Positions 7,762-16,527 of a stretch of DNA of 64,000 nt are shown here, piece after piece. Position numbers and translations under genes: made by a program. The notes beneath the pieces were generated by a model that made no database searches, had not been told where the DNA came from, and saw nothing but the letters and a program-made list of their open reading frames with translations. Numbering within the stretch: position 1 is the first letter of the stretch; every line of letters starts with the position of its first letter. Source of the DNA: an uncultured Alphaproteobacteria bacterium (GTDB lineage: Bacteria; Pseudomonadota; Alphaproteobacteria; UBA8366; GCA-2717185); NCBI GenBank assembly GCA_943788635.1, contig CALSRA010000014.1, positions 31,385-95,384 of the forward strand, written 5' to 3'.

Positions 7762-8904
7762 CTATGGCGCCTCGTTGGAGAACACGATGGTGCCGCTGGC
7801 GGCGAACATGCCGCCGACGCCGTGGCAGACCGACAGCTTTGCGCCGTCCACCTGCGCCGGGGCCGTGCCGCGCATCTGGCGGACGCTTTCCTGCAGCGCG
7901 AACATGCCGTACATGCCGGTGTGGCAGTAGCTCAATCCCCCGCCATTGGTGTTCATCGGCAGCTTGCCGCCGGGCGCGGTGTGGCGCGCGCGGATGAAGC
8001 CCGCGGCCTCGCCGGGTTCGCAGAAGCCGAGGTCTTCCAGCCCGAAGACCGGCAGATGCGCGAAGGCGTCATAGATCATCAGGTGGTCGACATCGGAATG
8101 GGTGATGCCCGCTTCGCCGAACGCCTTCTTGCTGGCGGTGCGGAAGGCGCGGGACGAGGTGAAGCTTTCCATCTGCGAGACCATCGGCGTTTCCACGCTT
8201 TCCCCGGTGCCGAGGATATAGACCGGCTTCGTCGGGAAATCCTTCGCCCGCTCGGCGGAGGTGAGGATCAGCGCGCCGCCGCCATCGCTGACCAGGCAGC
8301 ATTGCAGCAGCCGGAAGGGGTAGGCGATCATGCGGCTGTCCAGCACGTCTTCCACCGTGATCGGGTCGTGGAAGGTGGCGCGCGGGTTCTTCGCCGCCCA
8401 TTCGCGCTGGATCACGGCGACGGTGGCAAAGTCCTCATGCGTCGCGCCCATGTCCTTCATGTAGCGCATCACCGGCATCGGGAACATGGTCGGCGGGCCC
8501 ATCGGGCCGTAGGGGAATTCGAACTGGCCGATCAGGCTGGACGGCGGCGGCACCGGCCGGGCGCGGCCGATCTGCGAACGCCCGCTTTCGCCATGGGTGA
8601 TCAGCACGGTTTTACACAGCCCCTCGTTTATGGCGGCGGCGGCGTGGCGGACATGCAGCATGAAGGAACAGCCGCCGACGGCGGTGCCGTCGACCCAGGT
8701 AGGCGTGATGCCCAGGTAATGGGCGATCTCCACGGGCGTCTGCCCGGCGCAGGCGACGCCGTCGATGTCTTTCGCGGTCAGCCCGCAATCGGCCATGGCG
8801 TTTAGCGCGCAATCCGCATGCAGCTGGATATTCGACATGTCGGGGATCTTCCCCAGCCCGGTGGTTTCGGCGGCGCCGACGACGGCAACGGATTTCTGTT
8901 TCAT
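7762..8904 (-). CDS. SCP2/thiolase-family protein (lipid-transfer-type thiolase or aldolase)
   Basis: A 380-residue member of the thiolase superfamily, SCP2/Ltp branch. It carries GTAVGGCSFMLHVRHA at the position of the first catalytic cysteine. Further down are NTNGGGLSYCHTGMYG with the conserved histidine, and SVCHGVGGMFAASG with the second cysteine region. Ltp2-type relatives pair with DUF35 OB-fold proteins and cleave beta-hydroxy-acyl-CoA side chains (retro-aldol) during steroid degradation; others are true 3-ketoacyl-CoA thiolases. Retention of a cysteine in GGCSF leaves both open. Its start lies 3 bases after the stop of the OB-fold gene, which strongly supports a complex between the two. 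Confidence 0.88.
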   Translation of the reverse strand: MKQKSVAVVGAAETTGLGKIPDMSNIQLHADCALNAMADCGLTAKDIDGVACAGQTPVEIAHYLGITPTWVDGTAVGGCSFMLHVRHAAAAINEGLCKTVLITHGESGRSQIGRARPVPPPSSLIGQFEFPYGPMGPPTMFPMPVMRYMKDMGATHEDFATVAVIQREWAAKNPRATFHDPITVEDVLDSRMIAYPFRLLQCCLVSDGGGALILTSAERAKDFPTKPVYILGTGESVETPMVSQMESFTSSRAFRTASKKAFGEAGITHSDVDHLMIYDAFAHLPVFGLEDLGFCEPGEAAGFIRARHTAPGGKLPMNTNGGGLSYCHTGMYGMFALQESVRQMRGTAPAQVDGAKLSVCHGVGGMFAASGTIVFSNEAP

Positions 8905-8907
8905 GGT

Positions 8908-9318
8908 TCAGGCTCCCATGGGGCGGAATTGCGGAATGGCGATGTCGTCGGTGGCGGTCACGAAGGTGACCTCCAGCGGCATGTCGATCTCCAGCGCCTC
9001 GGGCGTCTGCGGGCAGTCGACCAGGTTCGACATCATGCGCGGGCCTTCCTCCAGCTGCACCACGGCGATGATATAGGGCGCCTCGAACCCCTTCGGCGCG
9101 CGGTGGTTGATGACATAGCTGAACAGCGTGCCCTTGCCGCTGGCGGTGAACCAGTTCACATCGCGCGATGAACAGGCGGGGCAGAACGGCCGCGCCGGGA
9201 AATAGACATGGCTGCAATCGCCGCAGCGCTGCAACCGCAATTCGCCCGCCTTCGCGCCGTCCCAGTAATGCTGGGTCTCCGGCGTCGGCTGCGGCAGGGG
9301 GCGGGTGTATTCGGTCAT
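8908..9318 (-). CDS. Zn-ribbon OB-fold protein (DUF35 / acyl-CoA-associated)
   Basis: A 136-residue protein with a rubredoxin-like zinc ribbon (LQRCGDCSHVYFPARPFCPAC, cysteines in two CxxC pairs) followed by the OB-fold DUF35 domain (GKGTLFSYVINHRAP ... YIIAVVQLEEGPRMMSNL). Proteins of this type form obligate complexes with SCP2-type thiolases or aldolases and shape the CoA-binding tunnel. An AGGAGT ribosome-binding site precedes the ATG at 9318. The gene sits between the MaoC hydratase (26-bp gap) and the thiolase (3-bp gap), a classical arrangement for side-chain degradation operons. Confidence 0.92.
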   Translation of the reverse strand: MTEYTRPLPQPTPETQHYWDGAKAGELRLQRCGDCSHVYFPARPFCPACSSRDVNWFTASGKGTLFSYVINHRAPKGFEAPYIIAVVQLEEGPRMMSNLVDCPQTPEALEIDMPLEVTFVTATDDIAIPQFRPMGA

Positions 9319-9344
9319 GGTCGGTACTCCTGTTCGGTTTGGCT

Positions 9345-10199
9345 TCAGGAAGCCAAAGTGCATTTGCCGTTGCGGATGACGGTCTTGTCGCGTTCCTTCA
9401 GCCGGCACTGGAAGGACACGATGTTTCCGTCGCGCCACATGTCGGTGATGATGGTTTCGCCGGGATAGACGGGGGATGAAAAGCGCACGTCCAGCCCGCG
9501 GATCATCGTGTGGTCGTAACCACAGATCGTCTGCAGGATCGCCTTGCAGGCGGTGCCGTAGGTGCACAGCCCATGCAGGATCGGCACCGGGAAGCCGACG
9601 CGCCTGGCCAGCACCGGGTCCGCATGCAGCGGGTTGCGGTCGCCGTTCAGCCGGTACAGCAGCGCCTGGTCGGGCCGGGTTTCCAGCGCACAGGTGAAAT
9701 CGGGCGCGCGGTCCGGCACGGTGTGCGGCGCCGGGGTCGGGTCGGTCGAGCCGCCGAAGCCGCCATCGCCGCGGCAGAACGACGCGCTGAGCGTGGTGAA
9801 CAGCGGCTGGTTGTCATCGGCCGTGCAGACCTTTGTTTCGACATAAACCAGCGCGCCGCGCCCTTCGCCTTTGTCGTAGGCTTCGACGACGCGGGCATCG
9901 GCGATCAGCGCGCCTTCCGGCGGCAGCGGGCGGTCGAGCGTGATGCTCATCTCGCCATGCACGACCATCGCGCGGTTATAGCCGCTCTCCGCCATGATCG
10001 GCACGCGGGACAGCACGCTGGCCATCGACGCCACGGTCTTCAGCGGTTCGCGTTCGAACACATAGGCAAGTTCGGTTTCATCCAGCGGATCGCGCCCCAT
10101 GCCGATGCCTAGCGCATAGAGCATGGTTTCCCGGTCGGTATAGGAAAACCGGTTTCCCTCCGATGTCAGCGACATCACGTGGTCGTAGTTCATGGCCAT
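9345..10199 (-). CDS. MaoC-like 2-enoyl-CoA hydratase (hydratase 2 type)
   Basis: A 284-residue double hot-dog protein. The N-terminal half matches MaoC_dehydrat_N (YALGIGMGRDPLDETEL ... YEREP-type region). The C-terminal half carries the hydratase-2 motif RLNGDRNPLHADPVLARRVG then PILHGLCTYG, with Asp and His as expected catalytic residues. The predicted reaction is hydration of a trans-2-enoyl-CoA to the (R)-3-hydroxyacyl-CoA. It is the first gene of the leftward operon with the OB-fold protein and thiolase, so its product would feed that pair. Two nearby ATGs (10199 and 10193) are possible starts. Confidence 0.92.
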   Translation of the reverse strand: MAMNYDHVMSLTSEGNRFSYTDRETMLYALGIGMGRDPLDETELAYVFEREPLKTVASMASVLSRVPIMAESGYNRAMVVHGEMSITLDRPLPPEGALIADARVVEAYDKGEGRGALVYVETKVCTADDNQPLFTTLSASFCRGDGGFGGSTDPTPAPHTVPDRAPDFTCALETRPDQALLYRLNGDRNPLHADPVLARRVGFPVPILHGLCTYGTACKAILQTICGYDHTMIRGLDVRFSSPVYPGETIITDMWRDGNIVSFQCRLKERDKTVIRNGKCTLAS

Positions 10200-10299
10200 G
10201 CGGCGATTTCCCCCTGTTGTGCTGTTCCGATTGTCGGCGGTCAGGGCGGGTCAGCGCAAGGGGGGCGGTTGCGGTGTTTTGCGGCCCGTTCAACATCCA

Positions 10300-10450
10300 C
10301 AACCTGTCATCCCGGCCCCCGAGCCGGGATCCATCAGCGGTGTCGCCGGGCTGGCGTCGTTGGCGTGGTCGCGGCATGGATCCCGCATCAAGTGCGGGAT
10401 GACGGTGGGGTGTGCGAGGTGACGGTGGGGTGTGTGAGGTGACGTTTGAA
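10300..10450. repeat. REP-like palindromes and a short tandem repeat
   Basis: The 300-bp gap before the TauD gene contains no credible gene. GTCATCCCGGCCCCCGAGCC is half of one imperfect palindrome that closes with GGGATCC. A second, ATCCCGCATCAAGTGCGGGAT (21 bases, near 10379-10400), is a clean hairpin. These match the palindromic elements common between alphaproteobacterial genes. A diverged copy is near 37030. After the second element GTGACGGTGGGGTGTGNGAG is repeated twice in tandem (about 10398-10440). Confidence 0.7.
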
Positions 10451-10499
10451 GTGGTTCGGGATGGCGATCGCGGAGTTTTAGACGGGTTGCCCGACAATG

Positions 10500-11339
10500 T
10501 CAGGCGGGTGCGTCGCCGGCGAAGGTGACGCGGTGCAACACGCGCTTGTGGCCGTGATAGTCGTTGATCGGGTTGTGCAGGGCGCAGCGATTGTCCCACA
10601 GCGCGACCGAACCGACGTCCCAGCGGAAGCGGCAGGTGAATTCGGGCCGGGTCTGGTGTTCGAACAGGTAATCCAGCACCGGCTTGCTTTCGGCTTCGGT
10701 CCAGCCCTTGAAACAGGTCGTATGAGCGAAGCTGATATACAGCGCCTTGCGCCCGGTTTCGGGATGCACGCGGATGACGGGGTGTTCGGCGACGCGCGCG
10801 ACGCTGGCATTTTCCTTAGGCGAATCCCCGGCGCGCGGCGCGCGCGTATCCACCACCCGCCCCTTGTGTGAGGAATAGACGCCGGTCAGCGGATCGAGCA
10901 TGGCCTTCATGCCGTCCGACAGGGTCTCGTAGGCAAGGTAGCAATTCGCGAACAGCGTATCGCCACCACAGGGCGGCAGTTCGAGCGCGTAGAGCATCGA
11001 GGCCATGGGCGGGCGCTGCTGATAGGTCGTATCGGTATGCCACAAGCCGCCGAAATTGATTGTCTCATTTGCCAGTTTGACCACCGGGGTGATGACCGGG
11101 AACCCCGGCAGGCCCTGAATGAAGGGGTATTCGATGGGCTCGCCGAAGCGCTCGGCCAGAGCGACCTGCTGCGCGGGGGTCATGGTCTGGTCGCGGAAGA
11201 AGACGACCAGATTGTCCAGCCAGGCCTGGCGGACTTCCGCCACCTCTGCATCGGAAAGGTCGCGTGACAAATCGACGCCATCGATTTCCGCGCCGAGCGC
11301 GCCGCTGATGGGCCGGACCTCAATATGTTTATAGGCCAT
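10500..11339 (-). CDS. TauD/TfdA-family Fe(II)/2-oxoglutarate-dependent dioxygenase
   Basis: A 279-residue non-heme iron dioxygenase. The HxD pair is in GGLWHTDTTYQQ (H100, D102), the distal histidine in RCALHNPINDYHGHKRVLHR, and the arginine for 2-oxoglutarate follows in the same block. It begins MAYKHIEVRPISGALGAEID, the usual TauD opening. GGGAGGA lies just before the ATG at 11339. The substrate is unknown. It lies between the hydratase/thiolase operon and the divergent acyl-CoA dehydrogenases, so a role in activating the same substrate is a reasonable inference. Confidence 0.92.
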   Translation of the reverse strand: MAYKHIEVRPISGALGAEIDGVDLSRDLSDAEVAEVRQAWLDNLVVFFRDQTMTPAQQVALAERFGEPIEYPFIQGLPGFPVITPVVKLANETINFGGLWHTDTTYQQRPPMASMLYALELPPCGGDTLFANCYLAYETLSDGMKAMLDPLTGVYSSHKGRVVDTRAPRAGDSPKENASVARVAEHPVIRVHPETGRKALYISFAHTTCFKGWTEAESKPVLDYLFEHQTRPEFTCRFRWDVGSVALWDNRCALHNPINDYHGHKRVLHRVTFAGDAPA

Positions 11340-11646
11340 GCAGCCATTCCTCCCTCGGGTCGCGTTTCCTGTTCCTTATCCCTAACAGACTAGCCGCGAT
11401 CCTGGCGATGCGGCAATTCGAACAAGACCGGCCCCCTGGAGGTGCGGATCGGTATGGGGGGATGATTAAACAATAATCCGGCGTGGTTTCCGTGCTTCGC
11501 CCTATCGCCGTTTGATATTGGTTTCGGTAATGGGCGATACTGTCGCCGGATGGGGGGATTGCTTGGCGCGGAAGGCCTTTGGGTCCCGTGCCGCGATTTC
11601 CGCAACGCCCCCGTTACCCTTACCGCATTGAAGGAACCTGCCGGGC
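11340..11646. other. Divergent intergenic region, no gene seen
   Basis: This 307-bp region separates the leftward TauD gene from the rightward acyl-CoA dehydrogenase pair and must carry both promoters. Frames crossing it are short and have no family character. I saw no strong palindromic operator or riboswitch-like structure in it. Confidence 0.5.
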
Positions 11647-12711
11647 ATGGATGACAGCGACAGAATAATAATCGATACGACAACGCGCATATTCCAGGAC
11701 CTGGGCGCGCCGCAGATGATCGTCAACTCCGGGGACGACAGCTGGAAGGCGCCCTTGTGGGACACGCTGGAAGAAGCGGGCCTGACCCAGACCTGGACGC
11801 CGGACGATCTGGGTGGTGCCGGTGCCGGTATTGTCGACGGGTTCGATGTGCTGCGGGTTGCGGGCGAATATGCGGTATCGGTGCCGCTGGCCGAAACCCT
11901 GCTGGCCGGGTGGCTGCTCGCGCGCGGTGGCATCGTGGTGCCGCAGGGGGCGATGAGCATTGCGCCGGTCCGGTCGGGTGACCGGATCTACCTTGCCGAC
12001 GACGGCGCATTGTCGGGCACGGTGCGAAAAGTGCCCTTTGCCAGTGCAGTCGACCGGATTGCGGTGCTGGCGCATCGGGGGGATGAAACGGTGGTCGCGC
12101 TGGTCGACACAGCCGATTGCGTCATCACGGCGGGCCGCAGCCTGTCGGGGGAGCCGCTGGATACAGTCTGTTTCGACGGGGCCGTGCCTGAATCCGTTGA
12201 ACCGGCCCCTGAAGGCCTGGATGAGGCGGCGCTGTTCCAGATGGGGGCGGCGGCGCGCGCGTCGCAAATCGCGGGCGCACTGCGCGGTATTCTCGATATG
12301 TCGGTGGATTATGCCAAGGAACGGATGGCATTCGGCAAACCCATCGGCAAGTTCCAGGCCGTGCAGCATATGCTGGCGCGGCTTGGCGGTGAAACCGCCG
12401 CGGCCATTGCCGCCGCCGGATCGCTGGCGGATCGCATCGCCCGCAGCGACAGCTTCGACGAGAAGGTGTTCCTTGAGGTTGCGTCGGCGAAGATCCGTGC
12501 TGGCGAGGCGGCCGGGGCTGGCGCTGGAATCGGCCATCAGGTGCACGGCGCCATCGGCTTCACCGACGAACATGTGCTGCATCGCTATACGATGCGGTTG
12601 TGGTCGTGGCGCGAGGAGTTCGGCAGCGAAAGTGTCTGGGCGGTGCGGCTGGGCGAAATGGTGGCGGCGCGCGGCGCGGATGAATTATGGCCGATGGTTT
12701 CGGCGCAGTAG
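11647..12711 (+). CDS. Acyl-CoA dehydrogenase, subunit of a heteromeric pair
   Basis: A 354-residue flavoprotein of the acyl-CoA dehydrogenase superfamily, shorter and more divergent than its partner. The C-terminal four-helix domain is clear (YAKERMAFGKPIGKFQAVQH, then GIGHQVHGAIGFTDEHVLHRY). The middle beta domain is weak, and the usual FAD- and substrate-contact loop before it is poorly conserved. In actinobacterial steroid and branched-acid pathways such divergent ACADs form heterotetramers with a second ACAD encoded next door; the 19-bp gap to the next gene fits that. It probably oxidises an acyl-CoA to the 2-enoyl-CoA used by the MaoC enzyme across the gap. Confidence 0.88.
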   Translation: MDDSDRIIIDTTTRIFQDLGAPQMIVNSGDDSWKAPLWDTLEEAGLTQTWTPDDLGGAGAGIVDGFDVLRVAGEYAVSVPLAETLLAGWLLARGGIVVPQGAMSIAPVRSGDRIYLADDGALSGTVRKVPFASAVDRIAVLAHRGDETVVALVDTADCVITAGRSLSGEPLDTVCFDGAVPESVEPAPEGLDEAALFQMGAAARASQIAGALRGILDMSVDYAKERMAFGKPIGKFQAVQHMLARLGGETAAAIAAAGSLADRIARSDSFDEKVFLEVASAKIRAGEAAGAGAGIGHQVHGAIGFTDEHVLHRYTMRLWSWREEFGSESVWAVRLGEMVAARGADELWPMVSAQ

Positions 12712-12730
12712 GCAGAGGAAAGATCATATT

Positions 12731-13894
12731 ATGGCAAGCGTAATCCAGTTCGACCCCATCCAACTGCCGCCCGAAGCCGAGGCCCTGCGCGTTGAAGTCC
12801 GCGCCTTTCTGAAGGAAGAAATCGCCGCCGGTACGTTCGACCCGCAAACCGTGCCGATGACCGACGGCTTCAGCCGCGAATTCAGCCGCAAGGTCGGCGC
12901 GAAGGGCTGGATCGGCATGACATGGCCAAAGGAATATGGCGGGCAGGAACGCAGCTTCCTGGAGCGCTATGTCGTGACCGAGGAAATGCGGGCGATCAGC
13001 GCACCGACCCGGGCGCATTTCACGGCCGACCGGCAAAGCGGCCCGGTGCTGCTGAAATATGCACCGGAGGAAATCAAACGCGACGTCCTGCCCCGGATCG
13101 TAAGCGGTGATTGCTGTTTCTGCATCGGCATGAGCGAGCCGGACACGGGCTCCGATCTGTTTGCCGCCAAGGCGCGGGCGGTGAAGGTCGATGGCGGCTG
13201 GCAACTGAACGGCTCGAAGGTATGGACCACCAACGCGCATCATGCCGAATACATGATCGGGCTTTTCCGGACCTCGCCGGCGACCGCCGACAACCGGCGG
13301 CATGGATTGACCCAGTTCCTGGTCGATATGAAGAATACCGACGGCATCACGATCAACCCGATCCGGTTCATGAACGGCATGCATGATTTCAACGAGGTCG
13401 TGTTCGAGGATGCCTTTATCACGGACAGCCACCTGCTGGGCGAGGTCGATGCCGCCTGGACCCAGGCGACGACGGAACTGGCCTATGAACGCAGCGGGCC
13501 GGAACGTTTCCTGGAAACCCTTTACACGCTGGTGGAAGTGATCCGGGCGCTGGGCGACAGTCCGGACCGGCGCAGTGCCGAGGGCATCGGGCGTCTGGTG
13601 GCGCAGCTTTATACCATGCGCCGAATGTCCGTTTCGGTGAACGGCATGCTGCAGGCGGGCAAGGACCCGATGCTCGAAGGTTCGATCGTCAAGGAACTCG
13701 GCACCAACTGGGAGCAGGCGCTGCCCGGCCATGTTCGGGAACTGGCGGCGTTTATCGACGAGGATGCCGGTAATCGCGCCACGCTGGATGAGCTGCTGCA
13801 CCATGCGACAATGGTTGCCCCGAAGCTGACGATCCAGGGCGGCACGACCGAAATCCTGCGCGGTATCGTCGCCCGCGGTCTCGGTCTGCGCTAG
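12731..13894 (+). CDS. Acyl-CoA dehydrogenase, catalytic-type partner
   Basis: A 387-residue acyl-CoA dehydrogenase with all three domains. The N-terminal helical part includes GWIGMTWPKEYGGQERSF. The FAD-binding beta domain has CFCIGMSEPDTGSDLFAAK and GSKVWTTNAHHAEYMI. The C-terminal helical domain ends with IQGGTTEILRGIVARGLGL. Acyl-CoA dehydrogenases use a glutamate base in the helical domain; the region LAYERSGPERFLE contains candidate acidic residues. It starts with ATG at 12731, 19 bp after the previous ACAD, so the two are likely co-translated and form one complex. Predicted electron acceptor is ETF. Confidence 0.93.
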   Translation: MASVIQFDPIQLPPEAEALRVEVRAFLKEEIAAGTFDPQTVPMTDGFSREFSRKVGAKGWIGMTWPKEYGGQERSFLERYVVTEEMRAISAPTRAHFTADRQSGPVLLKYAPEEIKRDVLPRIVSGDCCFCIGMSEPDTGSDLFAAKARAVKVDGGWQLNGSKVWTTNAHHAEYMIGLFRTSPATADNRRHGLTQFLVDMKNTDGITINPIRFMNGMHDFNEVVFEDAFITDSHLLGEVDAAWTQATTELAYERSGPERFLETLYTLVEVIRALGDSPDRRSAEGIGRLVAQLYTMRRMSVSVNGMLQAGKDPMLEGSIVKELGTNWEQALPGHVRELAAFIDEDAGNRATLDELLHHATMVAPKLTIQGGTTEILRGIVARGLGLR

Positions 13895-13920
13895 GCCGGG
13901 ATGGCGGCGGATCAGGCAAT

Positions 13921-15417
13921 TTGACCGACAGTAACGAACCCGGGCGGGAGGCAAAATCCGTCGACAGCGCGATGGTCCGGGGGGCGGCGTGGATGGTGTC
14001 CATGCGCTGGTCGATCCGGGCTATCGGGCTGGTCAATACGGTCATTCTGGCGCGGCTGCTGACGCCGGAAGATTTCGGCATCGTCGCCATGGCCATGATC
14101 GTCGTCGGGTTGCTGACCGAACTGGCGGAAACCAATGTCGAAATCGCCTTGATCCGCAACCGGAACGCGGACCGGGCGGATTACGACAGCGCCTGGACCA
14201 TGAAAATTCTGACGGGCGCGCTGATCACCGGGGGGCTATTTGCCGCCGCGCCGTTCGCGGCCGGATATTTTGGCGATGACCGGGTGGAAATCGTCATCCA
14301 GATCGTGGCGCTGCGCGCGCTGATCCTCGGCTTTGAAAATATCGGTGTGGTCGATTTCCGTCGCAATCTGCAATTCGGGCTCGATTTCCGGTACGGGGTC
14401 TTTCGCCGGCTGTCGCTGTTCGTGATAGCGCTGGGCATAGCCTTCGCCCTGCGCGACTACCGGGCGCTTGCCATCGCGGCGCCGTTATCTGCGGTGCTGA
14501 CGGTCGGGCTCAGCTATTACATGTCGCCCTATCGGCCCCGGTTCTGCGTTTCCCGCTTTCGGGGCCTCTGGTCGTTTTCGCAATGGCTGATGGTCGACCA
14601 TGCCTGCCGGTTCATTAGCGAACGGGTCGATCAGTTCGTTATCGGCGGCTTGGCCGGGGCATCGCGGCTGGGGCACTATTACATGGCGTCCGAAGTGTCG
14701 GCGATGCCGACCCGGGAGGTCATCGTCCCTGCCGGCCGGGCGCTGATCCCGACATTCGCGAAACTGGCGCATGATGCGGCAGCGTCGCGCCGGGCGTTCG
14801 TCAATGTCGTCGGAATCCAGGCGCTATACGCCTTTCCCGCCGGGTTCGGCATGTCCGTGGTCGCCGCCGACCTGGTGCCGATACTGCTCGGCGCGCAGTG
14901 GGTTGGTGCGGTGCCGTTCTTTCAATGGCTCGGTATTCATGCCGCTTTCGAAGCGTTCATCCTTGGATTGCGGCCCTATTTCATGGCGCGGGACGGCGAG
15001 CGCGCCTTCGCGCTGACCAGCCTGTGCCACATGCTGCTGCTCGTGCCGTCGATTGCGCTGGCCGGGCATCTGCAGGGGATCGAGGCAGTGGCTATCACCC
15101 GGACCGGTGTGACGGCAGGGTTTGTCCTGATTGTGATCATGGTCGCGACCCGGATGGGTTTCGCAAACCTTTCCGCGTTCTTCGCCATTCTTTGGCGGCC
15201 GCTATCGGCGGCTGTCACGATGTGGTTTGCGGTGCGTTACCTGCATGACAGCGACATTGAATTCGCTGTGCTGTCGCTGTTACGCGATGTTGCCATCGGC
15301 GGGGGCGTGTTCGCGGGGGCGCTGCTGGGATTGTGGTTCCTGTCCGGTCGGCCCGAAGGTGCCGAACGCGCCACGATCGACTTCGTGGCGCGCCGGCTGA
15401 AACGATCTAGCCCCTGA
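13921..15417 (+). CDS. Oligosaccharide flippase family protein (polysaccharide transporter, MATE-like fold)
   Basis: A 498-residue integral membrane protein with about 12-14 hydrophobic segments. It opens with the family pattern VRGAAWMVSMRWSIRAIGLVNT and then LARLLTPEDFGIVAMAMIVVG. It matches the Wzx/PST-type flippases that move lipid-linked oligosaccharides across the inner membrane. The best start is a TTG at 13921; an internal ATG at 13972 gives a shorter product that still includes the whole transport core. It is 26 bp after the ACAD gene but functionally unrelated, and its 3' end overlaps the convergent ThDP beta-subunit gene by 11 bp. No glycosyltransferase genes are nearby. Confidence 0.88.
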   Translation: MTDSNEPGREAKSVDSAMVRGAAWMVSMRWSIRAIGLVNTVILARLLTPEDFGIVAMAMIVVGLLTELAETNVEIALIRNRNADRADYDSAWTMKILTGALITGGLFAAAPFAAGYFGDDRVEIVIQIVALRALILGFENIGVVDFRRNLQFGLDFRYGVFRRLSLFVIALGIAFALRDYRALAIAAPLSAVLTVGLSYYMSPYRPRFCVSRFRGLWSFSQWLMVDHACRFISERVDQFVIGGLAGASRLGHYYMASEVSAMPTREVIVPAGRALIPTFAKLAHDAAASRRAFVNVVGIQALYAFPAGFGMSVVAADLVPILLGAQWVGAVPFFQWLGIHAAFEAFILGLRPYFMARDGERAFALTSLCHMLLLVPSIALAGHLQGIEAVAITRTGVTAGFVLIVIMVATRMGFANLSAFFAILWRPLSAAVTMWFAVRYLHDSDIEFAVLSLLRDVAIGGGVFAGALLGLWFLSGRPEGAERATIDFVARRLKRSSP

Positions 15418-16012
15418 AACCGCCGACCGCTGCGGCCTCGCCAAGCAGGGCGATGCGGAAACGATCCTTGGTATAGCCGCCGTCCAGCGGTGGCTTGGGA
15501 CTGTCCAGTTCTTCATGCATGATCTTGATGGCGTGGAATTGTGGACCGGCTTCATTGTGAACCGACCCGACAATTGTTTTCAGTTCGCCTTCAGTCCGGA
15601 CTGTCGATGTGAGTGGAATACCGGCGCCCTTGGCAATTGCCGCAAGGTCGGTCACACCGGCAGTATGGGTGGGCTGACCGCCGGTTTCGCCGAACAGCTC
15701 GTTATCCAGCACGCAGATGGAAAGATTGCGGGGCGCGACATTGGCAACGGTCGCCAGTGACCCCATCCCCATCAGCATGTCGCCATCGCCGGTGATCACC
15801 AGCACGTTTTTATTCGGCTGGGTCCGGGCGAGGCCGAGACCGATAATGGCCGTCAGCCCCATGCCGCCGACCAGGCAGAAATTGCGATCGCTATCGCCGG
15901 AGGCTGTGACATCCCAGGCCGAAGAACCGAGGCCGGCGATGACCAGTGTGTCCGGGGTACGTGGTGCAAGCAATGCCGCCACGACGTCCCGTCTGTGAAG
16001 TTGTCCTGCCAT
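15407..16012 (-). CDS. ThDP-dependent decarboxylase, beta (ThDP-binding) subunit, ComE-like
   Basis: About 201 residues with the C-terminal ThDP-binding domain. The cofactor motif begins VITGDGDMLMGMGSLATVA and ends with VLDNELFGETGG, the GDG...N pattern for Mg2+ and diphosphate. It pairs with the gene just upstream to make a split enzyme of the sulfopyruvate/phosphonopyruvate decarboxylase type. The ATG at 16012 lies 2 bases after the alpha-subunit stop; an upstream extension of the frame to 16219 only overlaps the alpha gene. The substrate is not determined by sequence; no phosphonate or coenzyme M genes are in the window. Confidence 0.87.
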   Translation of the reverse strand: MAGQLHRRDVVAALLAPRTPDTLVIAGLGSSAWDVTASGDSDRNFCLVGGMGLTAIIGLGLARTQPNKNVLVITGDGDMLMGMGSLATVANVAPRNLSICVLDNELFGETGGQPTHTAGVTDLAAIAKGAGIPLTSTVRTEGELKTIVGSVHNEAGPQFHAIKIMHEELDSPKPPLDGGYTKDRFRIALLGEAAAVGGFRG

Positions 16013-16014
16013 GA

Positions 16015-16527
16015 TCAGAACGACTTCGCGCCAATCAGGCGCTGTGAGAGAAGGACTGCCGTCTGCTTGTTGCTGCTGAAAGCAATTTTCGATGCGGCTT
16101 CGACAGTTTCCGCAACGTCCTCGGCATTGTTTGCACGAAACACGGCGACTCCCATCGCTTCCAGCGCCTTGGGTGCCCCCTGTCCGGCCGGATACTGCCA
16201 GGGATTTCCTTCGCCCCATTCGCCGCGCATCGACACGATGGTCAGCAGCGGCATCTGGCAGGCTGCCGGCAGCGCCAGTGCATTGATCGTGTTACCCACG
16301 CCGCTGCTCTGCATCAGCAATGCCCCGCGTTCCCCGCCAAGCCAGGCGCCCGCCAGCAGGCCGACGCCTTCTTCTTCGGTGGTCAGTGTTGTTACCGCCA
16401 TGTCGTTCTGCGCGTTGCAGAGCGTGATGAGCCGGTCATGCCCCGCATCGGGAACATGACAGACCTGTGTGATGCCTTGTGCCCGCAATACGTCGAATAT
16501 CTGGGCCGGCCAGTCTGTTTTCGTCAC
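16015..16527 (-). CDS. ThDP-dependent decarboxylase, alpha (PYR-domain) subunit, ComD-like
   Basis: A 170-residue protein equal to the N-terminal pyrimidine-binding domain of ThDP enzymes. TLTTEEEGVGLLAGAWLGGE contains the conserved glutamate that activates the aminopyrimidine ring. The QSSGVGNTINAL segment is the usual glycine-rich strand. With the adjacent beta subunit it resembles sulfopyruvate decarboxylase ComDE and phosphonopyruvate decarboxylases, which decarboxylate 2-oxo acids carrying an anionic group. Both genes are leftward and nearly touching. There is no isolated promoter motif that I can name in front of it. Confidence 0.87.
   Translation of the reverse strand: MTKTDWPAQIFDVLRAQGITQVCHVPDAGHDRLITLCNAQNDMAVTTLTTEEEGVGLLAGAWLGGERGALLMQSSGVGNTINALALPAACQMPLLTIVSMRGEWGEGNPWQYPAGQGAPKALEAMGVAVFRANNAEDVAETVEAASKIAFSSNKQTAVLLSQRLIGAKSF

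Noticed and set aside
12560..13954. Minus-strand frame of 464 codons opposite the acyl-CoA dehydrogenase
   Set aside because: Shadow frame: high GC bias keeps it open, but it has no recognisable domain and the plus-strand ACAD is certain.
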